Assembly (NCBI GenBank): GCA_946415705.1
Contig: CAMKTN010000002.1
Coordinates: 48,685 to 112,684, forward strand
Source: an uncultured Prevotellaceae bacterium
Lineage (GTDB): Bacteria > Bacteroidota > Bacteroidia > Bacteroidales > Bacteroidaceae
DNA length: 64,000 bases
Reading direction: 5' to 3'
Part shown: piece by piece, positions 56,383 through 64,000 of the stretch
Position numbering within the stretch: the stretch's first letter is position 1
Layout of the letters: every line of letters begins with the position of its first letter
Notes under the pieces: model-generated
What the model was told of the DNA's origin: nothing
What the model saw: only the letters and a program-made list of their open reading frames with translations
Database searches by the model: none
Made by a program: the position numbers and the translations under genes

Positions 56383-57735
56383 TTAGTATGCACTGACACC
56401 GCCACGGCCACGGATGCGACCGGACTCGAGGAGACCGTCGTAGTGGCGCATGAGCAGATGGCTCTCAACCTGCTGCAGGGTGTCGAGGACAACACCTACG
56501 AGGATGAGCAACGATGTGCCGCCGAAGAACTGGGCAAATTCAGGCTGTACATTGAGCAGGCCTGCGAAAGCGGGCATACATGCAATGAAAGCTAAGAACA
56601 AGGAACCAGGCAACATGATGTGGGACATGACATCATCGATGTAGTCTGCCGTATCCTTACCGGGGCGCACGCCGGGGATGAAACCGTTGTTGCGCTTGAT
56701 ATCCTCAGCCATCTGAACGGGGTTCATGGTGATGGCGGTGTAGAGGTAGGTGAAGGTGATGATGAGCAGAGCGAACACGATGTTGTAAGCCCAACTGCGG
56801 TGATCGGAGAGTGCCATCAGGACGGCAGAGGGGTTCTGGCCGTCGCTGAATGCCTGCAGCAACGTGATAGGCAGGAACATGATGGCCTGCGCGAAGATGA
56901 TAGGCATCACGTTGGCAGCGAAGAGCTTCAGGGGGAGGTACTGACGGGCACCGCCAATCTGCTGACCGCCGACGACACGCTTGGCATACTGCACGGGCAC
57001 CTTGCGGGTGGCCTGCGTCAGCATGATAGCTGCCATGACGACGAGGAACAGGATGACGAGCTCGATCAAGAACATCACCAGACCGCCACCGTTGAGGTTG
57101 TTCAGGCGACTGACAGCCTCCTGACCGAACGCCTGGGGCAGACGTGCGATGATACCCAACATAATGATCATGGACACGCCATTGCCGATACCCTTGTCGG
57201 TAATGCGCTCACCCAGCCATAGGATGAACATACTGCCGGCAGCCAGGATAATCGTCGAGGAAATCATGAACATCGTCCATCCGCCGGGAATAGAGGGAGC
57301 CAGAGCACCGCCCGACATGTTCTTGAGGTTCACCAGATAACCGGGAGCCTGGAACAGGAGGATGAAGATGGTCAGATAACGCGTGTACTGATTGATCTTA
57401 CGGCGGCCGCTCTCACCCTCGCGCTGCATCTTCTGGAAGTAAGGTACAGCGACAGCCAGCAGCTGGATGACGATGGATGCCGTGATGTAGGGCATGATAC
57501 CCAATGCGAAGACAGAGGCATTGGAGAATGCACCTCCCGAGAACATATTCAGAAGGCTCATCAGGCCCTCGCTGGTCTGCTCGCGCAGGGCTACCAGCTG
57601 GTTGGGGTTGATGCCGGGAAGCACCACGAACGAGCCAAAGCGGTAGATGGCGGCAAAGCCAACGGTGATGAGGATCTTCATGCGAAGGTCCTCAATCATC
57701 CAGATGTTCTTCAGTGTTGCAAAAAACTTCTTCAT
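56383..57735 (-). CDS. secY: Protein translocase subunit SecY
   Basis: A 450-residue inner-membrane channel with ten helices. GINPNQLVALREQTSEGLMS, MPYITASIVIQLL and RNNGFIPGVRPGKDTADYID are conserved SecY blocks. It follows rplO by 13 bp. Confidence 0.98.
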   Translation of the reverse strand: MKKFFATLKNIWMIEDLRMKILITVGFAAIYRFGSFVVLPGINPNQLVALREQTSEGLMSLLNMFSGGAFSNASVFALGIMPYITASIVIQLLAVAVPYFQKMQREGESGRRKINQYTRYLTIFILLFQAPGYLVNLKNMSGGALAPSIPGGWTMFMISSTIILAAGSMFILWLGERITDKGIGNGVSMIIMLGIIARLPQAFGQEAVSRLNNLNGGGLVMFLIELVILFLVVMAAIMLTQATRKVPVQYAKRVVGGQQIGGARQYLPLKLFAANVMPIIFAQAIMFLPITLLQAFSDGQNPSAVLMALSDHRSWAYNIVFALLIITFTYLYTAITMNPVQMAEDIKRNNGFIPGVRPGKDTADYIDDVMSHIMLPGSLFLAFIACMPAFAGLLNVQPEFAQFFGGTSLLILVGVVLDTLQQVESHLLMRHYDGLLESGRIRGRGGVSAY

Positions 57736-57748
57736 GAGTCTTTAAGTC

Positions 57749-58192
57749 TTACAGAGTTGTTGCGGTACCGCCGGCAGCCGTGATGGCAGCCTCTGCGGCC
57801 TTGGAGAAGGCATTGGCCTCGACCTCAACCTTGGCCTTGAGCTCGCCGTTGCCGAGGACCTTCACGAGCTCACCAGCCTTGGCGTAGCCAGCAGCCACGA
57901 TGTCGGCGACGGTGATCTTCTCCAGACCCTTCTCAGCGAGTGCCTGAATGATGTTCAGGTTCACGGGAGCGAACTCCTTGCGGTTGATGTTCTTGAAGCC
58001 GAACTTCGGCAGACGACGCTGCAGGGGCATCTGACCGCCCTCGAAGCCAATCTTCTTCTTATAACCCGAACGTGCCTTAGCGCCCTTGTGACCGCGTGTG
58101 GAGGTGCCACCGAGGCCGGAACCGGGACCGCGGCCAATGCGCTTGCGCGTCTTGGTGCTGCCGGCAGCGGGTGTCAAATTATTCAGTTTCAT
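57749..58192 (-). CDS. rplO: 50S ribosomal protein L15
   Basis: A 147-residue L15, starting MKLNNLTPAAGSTKTRKRIG with the Gly/Arg-rich GRGPGSGLGGTSTRGHKGAK segment. It is separated from rpmD by about 58 bp. Confidence 0.98.
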   Translation of the reverse strand: MKLNNLTPAAGSTKTRKRIGRGPGSGLGGTSTRGHKGAKARSGYKKKIGFEGGQMPLQRRLPKFGFKNINRKEFAPVNLNIIQALAEKGLEKITVADIVAAGYAKAGELVKVLGNGELKAKVEVEANAFSKAAEAAITAAGGTATTL

Positions 58193-58250
58193 AATGATGT
58201 GTCGGTTTGAATAGTTTAGAGTAATGAGTTTAATGTTTCAGGTCGAATGC

Positions 58251-58427
58251 TTAGTCCACGACCTTCACCAGGTGGTGTACGGTCTGGATCTGTCCGCGAA
58301 CGGAGGGTGTATCCTCCAGCTCCACGACATGATTCAACTTTCTCAGCCCCATAGCGTCGAGCGTGCGCTTCTGATTCTTGGGGGCGCCGATGCGGCTCTT
58401 GATCTGCTTTACTTTGATAGTTGCCAT
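58251..58427 (-). CDS. rpmD: 50S ribosomal protein L30
   Basis: A 58-residue protein starting MATIKVKQIKSRIGAPKNQK, with GLRKLNHVVELEDTPSVRGQ following, the L30 signature. It lies 18 bp downstream of rpsE, as expected. Confidence 0.96.
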   Translation of the reverse strand: MATIKVKQIKSRIGAPKNQKRTLDAMGLRKLNHVVELEDTPSVRGQIQTVHHLVKVVD

Positions 58428-58445
58428 AGTCTTGAACCTCCTTCG

Positions 58446-58958
58446 TTAACCTCTGAATACTTTCTCTACACTGATGCCACGGTTCTGTGCCACCTGGCGT
58501 GCGTCACGCATCTCAGCCAGCGCTGCGATGGTAGCCTTCACCAGGTTGTGGGGGTTGGAAGAACCCTTGCTCTTGGCCAGACAGTCAGTGATACCAACAC
58601 TCTCGAGCACAGCACGCATAGCGCCGCCGGCCACCACACCCGTACCGGTAGAAGCCGGCATGATGAGCACCTCGGCACCGCCGAACTTAGCGGCCTGCTC
58701 GTGGGGAACTGTACCCTTGATGACGGGAACCTGCACCAAGTTCTTCTTGGCGGCTTCCACGCCCTTAGCGATAGCGGCAGTGACCTCGCCGGCCTTACCC
58801 AGGCCGTAACCGATGATACCCTTGCCGTCGCCGACTACAACGATTGCTGCAAAAGTGAAGGTGCGGCCACCCTTGGTTACCTTGGTAACACGGTTGATGG
58901 CTACGAGGCGGTCCTTCAATTCAACATCGCTATTGATCTTTACATTCTTGATTGCCAT
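58446..58958 (-). CDS. rpsE: 30S ribosomal protein S5
   Basis: A 170-residue S5; the double-stranded RNA-binding start [20 protein letters not shown] and the C-terminal domain [19 protein letters not shown] are clear. Five bp from rplR. Confidence 0.98.
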   Translation of the reverse strand: MAIKNVKINSDVELKDRLVAINRVTKVTKGGRTFTFAAIVVVGDGKGIIGYGLGKAGEVTAAIAKGVEAAKKNLVQVPVIKGTVPHEQAAKFGGAEVLIMPASTGTGVVAGGAMRAVLESVGITDCLAKSKGSSNPHNLVKATIAALAEMRDARQVAQNRGISVEKVFRG

Positions 58959-58963
58959 AATGA

Positions 58964-59305
58964 TTAGAATTTAAGTCCACCGTTACGTGCTGCATCAGCA
59001 ACTTCCTTCACTCTACCGTGGTAGAGATAACCGTTACGGTCGAAAACGACAGTAGTGATACCGGCTTCGAGAGCCTTCTTCGCGATGAGTTCGCCGACCT
59101 TTGCAGCCTGCTCCTTCTTGGGGCAAGCGTCCATCCCGAGGGAGGAAGCGGCGCACAGCGTGGTGCCCGTGAGGTCGTTGATGATCTGTACGTAGATCTG
59201 CTTGTTGCTGCGGAACACCGACATGCGGGGACGCTCGGCAGTACCGGAGATCTTGTTACGAACTCTATACTTAATCTTGATTCGTCTTTCTATTTTCGTT
59301 GTCAT
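58964..59305 (-). CDS. rplR: 50S ribosomal protein L18
   Basis: A 113-residue L18, with [20 protein letters not shown] and [20 protein letters not shown] as signatures. Standard position between rplF and rpsE. Confidence 0.98.
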   Translation of the reverse strand: MTTKIERRIKIKYRVRNKISGTAERPRMSVFRSNKQIYVQIINDLTGTTLCAASSLGMDACPKKEQAAKVGELIAKKALEAGITTVVFDRNGYLYHGRVKEVADAARNGGLKF

Positions 59306-59331
59306 GATTACGCGTTTTAAAAAGTTACTGA

Positions 59332-59913
59332 TTACTTAGCACCTGCTGACTTACCAGACTTTCTGCGAATCTGTTCGCCAACGAACAGGATACCCTTGCC
59401 CTTGTAAGGCTCAGGCTTACGGAAAGAACGGATCTTGGCACAAACCTGTCCGAGGAGCTGTTTGTCACAAGACTTCAAGATGATCTGAGGATTCTGGTTA
59501 CGCTCGGCCTTGGTCTCCACCTTAATCTCTTCGGGGAGCTGGATGAAGATGCTGTGGGTGTAGCCGAGTGAGAACTCCACGAGGTTGCCCTTGTTGCTCA
59601 CACGATAGCCGACACCTACGAGCTCCATCTCCTTGGTATAGCCTTGGCTGACGCCTACCACCATGTTGTGGATGAGTGCGCGATAGAGACCGTGGTATGC
59701 CTGCTTCTGCTTCATGCTGATGTTGATGGGGTCGTAATCCTCATCGATGGTGAAGGTGAGCTCGGCATGGTCCTTGTCATAGTTCATTTTGATGGAAGGA
59801 TTAACCTCTTGGGTTAAAACACCCTCCTTGCCTTTGACGGTGATCTTGTTGCCGTCAATGGAAATCTCAACACCTGCGGGGATGTTTATGGGCAATTTAC
59901 CAATTCTTGACAT
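59332..59913 (-). CDS. rplF: 50S ribosomal protein L6
   Basis: A 193-residue L6 starting [20 protein letters not shown]. An in-frame ATG 33 bp upstream overlaps rpsH and was rejected, because the chosen start gives the universal N-terminus. The C-terminal [19 protein letters not shown] block is present. Confidence 0.97.
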   Translation of the reverse strand: MSRIGKLPINIPAGVEISIDGNKITVKGKEGVLTQEVNPSIKMNYDKDHAELTFTIDEDYDPINISMKQKQAYHGLYRALIHNMVVGVSQGYTKEMELVGVGYRVSNKGNLVEFSLGYTHSIFIQLPEEIKVETKAERNQNPQIILKSCDKQLLGQVCAKIRSFRKPEPYKGKGILFVGEQIRRKSGKSAGAK

Positions 59914-59930
59914 GTTAATTCCTCCTTTGA

Positions 59931-60326
59931 TTAATAAACGTAGCACAGTACTTCGCCGCCAATCTTACGCTCGGCTGCTTCCTTGTTCGTCATCACGCCC
60001 TGGGATGTGGAGATGATGGCCACACCGAGTCCGTTGATGACACGGGGCATATCCTTGTAACCAGTGTACTTACGCATACCGGGGCGGGACACGCGGATGA
60101 GTTTCTTGATAGCGTTAACCTTGTTAACGGCATCGTACTTCAGAGCCACCTTGATGGTGCCCTGAGGACCATCCTCAACGAACTTGTAGTTGAGGATGTA
60201 TCCCTTCTCGAAGAGGATCTTGGTGATCTCCTTCTTCAGATTCGACGCGGGGATTTCCACAATCCTGTGCTTAGCCATGATGGCGTTGCGCAGTCGCGTC
60301 AGATAGTCTGCAATAGGATCTGTCAT
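59931..60326 (-). CDS. rpsH: 30S ribosomal protein S8
   Basis: A 131-residue S8: MTDPIADYLTRLRNAIMAKH at the start and VINGLGVAIISTSQGVMTNK near the end. It follows rpsN after 59 bp. Confidence 0.98.
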   Translation of the reverse strand: MTDPIADYLTRLRNAIMAKHRIVEIPASNLKKEITKILFEKGYILNYKFVEDGPQGTIKVALKYDAVNKVNAIKKLIRVSRPGMRKYTGYKDMPRVINGLGVAIISTSQGVMTNKEAAERKIGGEVLCYVY

Positions 60327-60385
60327 TTTTGTTAAATGTTTTAATTAATCGGCCCTGTGCCGACAATATTAAAAAATAGTGTTGT

Positions 60386-60685
60386 TTACCAGCTTGCCTT
60401 CTTTACGCCGGGGATGAGTCCCTGAGAAGCCATCTCGCGGAACTGGATACGGGAGAGTCCGAACTGACGGATGTAGCCTTTGGGACGACCCGTGATCTTG
60501 CAGCGGTTGTGCAGGCGGATGGGGTTGGCGTTGCGGGGGATGCTCTGGAGCTTCTGTGCAGCCTCGAAAGCCTCCACGGGGTCACCCGTGTTGACGATCT
60601 TCTTCAGTGCAGCACGCTTGGCGGCATACTTGGCAACGAGCTTGGCGCGCTTGACCTCGCGGGCCTTCATTGATTCTTTTGCCAT
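60386..60685 (-). CDS. rpsN: 30S ribosomal protein S14 (zinc-free form)
   Basis: A 99-residue S14 of the long, Cys-poor type. [20 protein letters not shown] is intact; the CxxC pair of the short form is missing, so no zinc dependence is expected. Confidence 0.98.
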   Translation of the reverse strand: MAKESMKAREVKRAKLVAKYAAKRAALKKIVNTGDPVEAFEAAQKLQSIPRNANPIRLHNRCKITGRPKGYIRQFGLSRIQFREMASQGLIPGVKKASW

Positions 60686-60691
60686 ATCTCT

Positions 60692-61246
60692 TTAGTCTTT
60701 AGCGTTTTTGAAGGGAAGGCCGAACTCCTTGAGGAGAGCGAAGCCCTCTTCATCGGTCTGAGCTGTGGTCACGAAAGTGATGTTCATACCCACGATGCGG
60801 TCGATGGCATCGATGTTGATCTCGGGGAAGATGATCTGCTCCTGAATGCCGAGGGTGTAGTTACCGCGGCCGTCGAGCTTGCTCTCGATACCCTTGAAGT
60901 CACGGATACGGGGCAGGGCGACCTTGACGAGCTTCTCGAGGAACTCGTACATGCGCTCGCGACGCAGGGTTACCATGACGCCGATGGGCATCTTCTTACG
61001 GAGCTTGAAGTTGGCCACGTCCTTCTTGGAGACGGTAGCAACGGCCTTCTGACCGGTGATAGCGGTGAGCTCGTTGACAGCCACTTCGATGATCTTTTTG
61101 TCGGCGGTAGCGATGCCGAGGCCCTGATTGATGACGATCTTCTTCAGGACGGGGATCTGCATAGCAGAGGTGTAGCCGAACTTCTCTTTCAATGCAGGAG
61201 CGATACGCTCGGTATATTCCTGCTTCAGTCTTGCTGTATTTGCCAT
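60692..61246 (-). CDS. rplE: 50S ribosomal protein L5
   Basis: A 184-residue L5, with [20 protein letters not shown] and [20 protein letters not shown]. Its ATG shares a base with the rplX stop (TAATG), giving translational coupling. Confidence 0.98.
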   Translation of the reverse strand: MANTARLKQEYTERIAPALKEKFGYTSAMQIPVLKKIVINQGLGIATADKKIIEVAVNELTAITGQKAVATVSKKDVANFKLRKKMPIGVMVTLRRERMYEFLEKLVKVALPRIRDFKGIESKLDGRGNYTLGIQEQIIFPEINIDAIDRIVGMNITFVTTAQTDEEGFALLKEFGLPFKNAKD

Positions 61247-61566
61247 TACTTAATCTCCTCTCCTGATTTTTTTGCATAACGGACAAGCTTGCCCTCTGCG
61301 TTCAACTTACGACCAATGCGGGTTGCCTTACCGGACTTGGGGTCCACCACATTCAGGTTGGAGATGTGGATGGGGGCTTCCTGCTTCACGATGCCACCCT
61401 GAGGGTTCTTGGCGCTGGGCTTCTGGCTCTTGGAGACCATGTTCTGGCCTTCTACGATAGCCTTCTGCTCCTTGACGAACACCTTCAGGACGGTGCCTGT
61501 CTGTCCTTTGCTGTTGCCAGCGAGGATCTGCACGGTGTCGCCTTTCTTGATATGTAACTTTGCCAT
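61246..61566 (-). CDS. rplX: 50S ribosomal protein L24
   Basis: A 106-residue KOW-domain L24: [20 protein letters not shown] and [20 protein letters not shown] are the signatures. It overlaps rplE by one base. Confidence 0.98.
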   Translation of the reverse strand: MAKLHIKKGDTVQILAGNSKGQTGTVLKVFVKEQKAIVEGQNMVSKSQKPSAKNPQGGIVKQEAPIHISNLNVVDPKSGKATRIGRKLNAEGKLVRYAKKSGEEIK

Positions 61567-61590
61567 TACTGTAAATGAATCTTTAGATGA

Positions 61591-61956
61591 TTAAAGTACC
61601 TCGGGTGCGAGTGACACTACCTTCATATTAGCAGCGCGCAGCTCACGGGCCACAGGGCCGAAGATGCGGCTACCGCGAAGTTCACCAGCATTGTTCAACA
61701 GTACGCAAGCGTTGTCGTCGAAGCGGATGTAGGAGCCATCAGCACGACGGACTTCCTTACTTGTGCGGACGATCAAAGCTTTCGACACAGCACCCTTTTT
61801 AATATCACTGGAGGGGATGACGCTCTTCACAGAGACGACGATGATGTCCCCCACGGTTGCATAGCGGCGACGTGTACCACCCAGTACGCGAATGCAGAGG
61901 GCTTCCTTGGCTCCGCTGTTGTCTGCAACGACTAATCTAGATTCTGCCTGTATCAT
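61591..61956 (-). CDS. rplN: 50S ribosomal protein L14
   Basis: A 121-residue L14, beginning [20 protein letters not shown] and ending with the [20 protein letters not shown] block. Confidence 0.98.
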   Translation of the reverse strand: MIQAESRLVVADNSGAKEALCIRVLGGTRRRYATVGDIIVVSVKSVIPSSDIKKGAVSKALIVRTSKEVRRADGSYIRFDDNACVLLNNAGELRGSRIFGPVARELRAANMKVVSLAPEVL

Positions 61957-61958
61957 AA

Positions 61959-62216
61959 TTACTTAGCTCTTTCTACGATTTCTACTACTCTCCATCTCTT
62001 GGTTTTGCTCAAGGGACGAGTTTCCATGATGAGAACGGTGTCGCCCTTGTGGCAATCGTTCTTCTCGTCGTGAGCATGGTACTTCTTCGTCTTCTGGACG
62101 AACTTACCATAGATCGGGTGTTTCTCCTTGAATTTGGCAGCCACTACAATGGTCTTATCCATCTTGTCGCTGACGACCACACCGGTTCTTGTCTTTCTTA
62201 AGTTTCTAACTTCCAT
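61959..62216 (-). CDS. rpsQ: 30S ribosomal protein S17
   Basis: An 85-residue S17 with [20 protein letters not shown] and [20 protein letters not shown]. The start MEVRNLRK at 62216 matches the family; an ATG four codons upstream (62228) is possible but would add MVLD. Confidence 0.97.
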   Translation of the reverse strand: MEVRNLRKTRTGVVVSDKMDKTIVVAAKFKEKHPIYGKFVQKTKKYHAHDEKNDCHKGDTVLIMETRPLSKTKRWRVVEIVERAK

Positions 62217-62230
62217 GTCTAAGACCATTA

Positions 62231-62425
62231 TTAATTAGCATTCTTTTTCTCCGTGAGGATAGTCATCATGCGGGCGATGTCACGACGTGCCTTCTTGATC
62301 TCGGAAGGGTTCTCCAGGGGAGAGACGGCGTGGTTGAGCAGCATCTGATTGTACTGTGCCTTTGCCGTTTCAATTTTCTCGGCGAGCTCCTCGATGGTGA
62401 GGGCTCTTACTTCTGCAGTCTTCAT
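62231..62425 (-). CDS. rpmC: 50S ribosomal protein L29
   Basis: A 64-residue helical L29, starting [20 protein letters not shown], with [19 protein letters not shown] at the end. The ATG at 62425 follows the rplP stop by two bases; an in-frame ATG six bases earlier overlaps rplP. Confidence 0.96.
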   Translation of the reverse strand: MKTAEVRALTIEELAEKIETAKAQYNQMLLNHAVSPLENPSEIKKARRDIARMMTILTEKKNAN

Positions 62426-62427
62426 AA

Positions 62428-62853
62428 TCAAGCGTTTTTGTCGTAATCTCTTCTAACGATGAACTTAGTTGTCACGGGAAGCTTCTGTGCGGCGAGGCGC
62501 AGGGCTTCTTTTGCAGTCTCATAGGGTACACCTTCTACCTCGAAGATGATACGTCCGGGAGTGATGGGGAACACGTAGCCTACGGGGTCACCCTTACCTT
62601 TACCCATACGCACATCGGCAGGCTTCTTGGTGATGGGTTTGTCCGGGAAGATGCGGATCCACACCTGACCTTCACGCTGCATGTAGCGGGTCACGGCCAC
62701 ACGGGCTGCCTCAATCTGGCGAGCGGTGATCCAGTGTGTATCCAGGCTCTTAATACCGAACGATCCGAAAGCAAGCTGGTTGCCGCGCTGGGCGTTGCCC
62801 TTGCAACGACCTTTTTGCGGTCTTCTATATTTAGTTCTTTTCGGCTGTAACAT
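62428..62853 (-). CDS. rplP: 50S ribosomal protein L16
   Basis: A 141-residue L16: [20 protein letters not shown] at the start and the conserved [20 protein letters not shown] block. Confidence 0.98.
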   Translation of the reverse strand: MLQPKRTKYRRPQKGRCKGNAQRGNQLAFGSFGIKSLDTHWITARQIEAARVAVTRYMQREGQVWIRIFPDKPITKKPADVRMGKGKGDPVGYVFPITPGRIIFEVEGVPYETAKEALRLAAQKLPVTTKFIVRRDYDKNA

Positions 62854-62874
62854 AATTACGTTCTTTCAGTTGGT

Positions 62875-63609
62875 TTAACGATTGTTGTTGCGCGGACGAC
62901 GGGGACCACGACGACCACCGCGGTCGTTGCCGCCGAAGCGGCCAGTCTCCTTCTGCTGAGCGAAGTTAGGAGCCAGATCCTTCTTGCCATAGACCTCGCC
63001 GCGGCAGATCCACACCTTGATGCCGAGCAGCCCCACCTTGGTGAGCGCCTCTGTCTGGCAGTAGTCGATGTCTGCGCGGAAGGTGTGCAGGGGTGTACGG
63101 CCCTCCTTGAACATCTCGGAGCGTGCGATTTCAGCGCCGTTGAGGCGGCCGGAGATGAGCACCTTGATGCCCTCGGCACCGGCACGCATGGTGTTGCCGA
63201 TGGCCATCTTGATGGCGCGACGGTAGGCGATCTTGCCTTCCACCTGCTTGGCGATGTTGGCGCCTACGATGTTGGCATCGAGGTCGGGCTTCTTCACTTC
63301 GAAGATGTTGAGCTGGATGTCCTTGTCCGTGATCTTCTTAAGCTCCTTCTTCAGAGCGTCAACTTTCTCACCACCTTTGCCAATGATAATACCAGGACGC
63401 GACGTGCAGATCGTGATGGTCACGAGCTTCAGTGTGCGTTCAATGACAATGCGGGAGATGCTGGCATCACCCAGGCGAACCATGAGGTACTTGCGGATTT
63501 TGCTGTCCTCGAGGATGGAATCGCCGAAGTTCTTGCCACCATACCAATTGGAATCCCAACCGCGGACGATGCCGAGACGGTTGCTGATAGGATTAACTTT
63601 CTGTCCCAT
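62875..63609 (-). CDS. rpsC: 30S ribosomal protein S3
   Basis: A 244-residue S3 with the KH domain ([20 protein letters not shown]) and the C-terminal [21 protein letters not shown] Gly/Arg/Asn-rich tail ([14 protein letters not shown]) closes the protein. Confidence 0.98.
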   Translation of the reverse strand: MGQKVNPISNRLGIVRGWDSNWYGGKNFGDSILEDSKIRKYLMVRLGDASISRIVIERTLKLVTITICTSRPGIIIGKGGEKVDALKKELKKITDKDIQLNIFEVKKPDLDANIVGANIAKQVEGKIAYRRAIKMAIGNTMRAGAEGIKVLISGRLNGAEIARSEMFKEGRTPLHTFRADIDYCQTEALTKVGLLGIKVWICRGEVYGKKDLAPNFAQQKETGRFGGNDRGGRRGPRRPRNNNR

Positions 63610-63620
63610 ACTGTTACTGA

Positions 63621-64000
63621 TTAATCATTAGTTTTAGTGTCAACGAACAATGTGACGTGGTTGCTACGCTTGCGGATGCGGTAGCCACGGCCCTGAGGGG
63701 CGGGACGCATGCGCTTGAGTGTAGCGCCCTCATCAACGAATACTCTCGTAACGAACAGCTCGCCATCCTCGGCTTTGCGATCGTTCTTCTGTTCCCAGTT
63801 GGCGATGGCCGAGCGCAGGAGCTTCTCCACGTCGGCAGCTGCGGCCTTCTTGTTGAAGTGCAGGGTAGCCAAAGCGCGGTTGACCTCCATGCCGCGGATC
63901 AAATCCACCACATAACGCATCTTCCGGGGTGAGGAGGGTACGCTCTTGGCCTTGGCAAAATACTGGGTCTTCTGTGCAGCCTTTCTTGCTTCAGCTGCAA
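63621..64000 (-). CDS. rplV: 50S ribosomal protein L22, partial (5' end outside window)
   Basis: The reading frame extends to the right edge: upstream of [20 protein letters not shown] the codons [20 protein letters not shown] and PSSPRK belong to L22. Only about the first seven residues should be missing. The next gene leftwards, rpsC, starts 11 bp after its stop. Confidence 0.96.
   Translation of the reverse strand, partial: AAEARKAAQKTQYFAKAKSVPSSPRKMRYVVDLIRGMEVNRALATLHFNKKAAAADVEKLLRSAIANWEQKNDRKAEDGELFVTRVFVDEGATLKRMRPAPQGRGYRIRKRSNHVTLFVDTKTND

Overview
The window is a chromosomal stretch of a Bacteroidota member, most likely order Bacteroidales and close to Prevotellaceae. Several signs support this: Bacteroidetes-type promoters (TTTG about 20 bp upstream of TAnnTTTG), TonB-dependent receptors, a protein ending in a Por/T9SS-like tail, a Bacteroides-type N-succinyl/acetyl-ornithine carbamoyltransferase, a GH125 mannosidase and a Wza/Wzc pair with a Tyr-Gly tail. 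G+C is clearly above 50 percent in genes, and AT-rich simple repeats sit at many gene junctions.

Layout. (1) 1-12974, minus strand: an aryl-polyene-type (type II fatty-acid/polyketide-like) operon read right to left. It holds a ketoreductase, three ketosynthase genes, two acyl carrier proteins, two hotdog dehydratases, a thioesterase, an LpxL-like acyltransferase, an O-methyltransferase, a LolA-like carrier and a small membrane transporter, with two secreted proteins (one leucine-rich repeat) in the middle. It runs off the left edge. (2) 13014-15333: a gene-poor interval with paired hairpins and a VirE-like ATPase gene enclosed by about 60-bp terminal inverted repeats. (3) 15334-17746, minus: aldo/keto reductase and GH125 alpha-mannosidase. 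(4) 17912-40106, plus: an amino-acid biosynthesis region. It contains argR, a GNAT enzyme, argG, pspC, argC, an outer-membrane/TonB/PAP2 trio, argD, a cupin regulator with an acyl-CoA ligase, proC, proB, proA, two tandem TldD-like fusion proteases and the transcarbamylase argF'. A probable ArgR operator lies on the argR promoter. (5) 40791-44539, plus: a TPP-riboswitch-controlled thiamine uptake operon (TonB receptor, PnuT, thiamine pyrophosphokinase). (6) 44753-52020: a large secreted protein, an RlpA-like protein on the minus strand, and a Wza/Wzc polysaccharide export pair. (7) 52140-64000, minus: the alpha-operon/spc/S10 ribosomal protein block with rpoA, map, infA and secY, cut at rplV.

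The most unusual property of the window is its population of small palindromic or tandem repeats placed inside reading frames. These include a 150-bp element duplicated on both sides of proC that supplies stop codons, spacers and start codons; a 22-bp unit repeated three times in proA, so that the frame is restored only with three copies; two hairpin insertions in argF'; one in the linker of the second TldD protein but not in its tandem paralogue; and others in two ketosynthase linkers. A 41-codon ORF between the two TldD genes is a collapsed copy of argF', which shows that a tldD-argF' unit was duplicated in tandem. The VirE-like gene with matched terminal repeats is the best candidate here for an undescribed mobile or replicating element.
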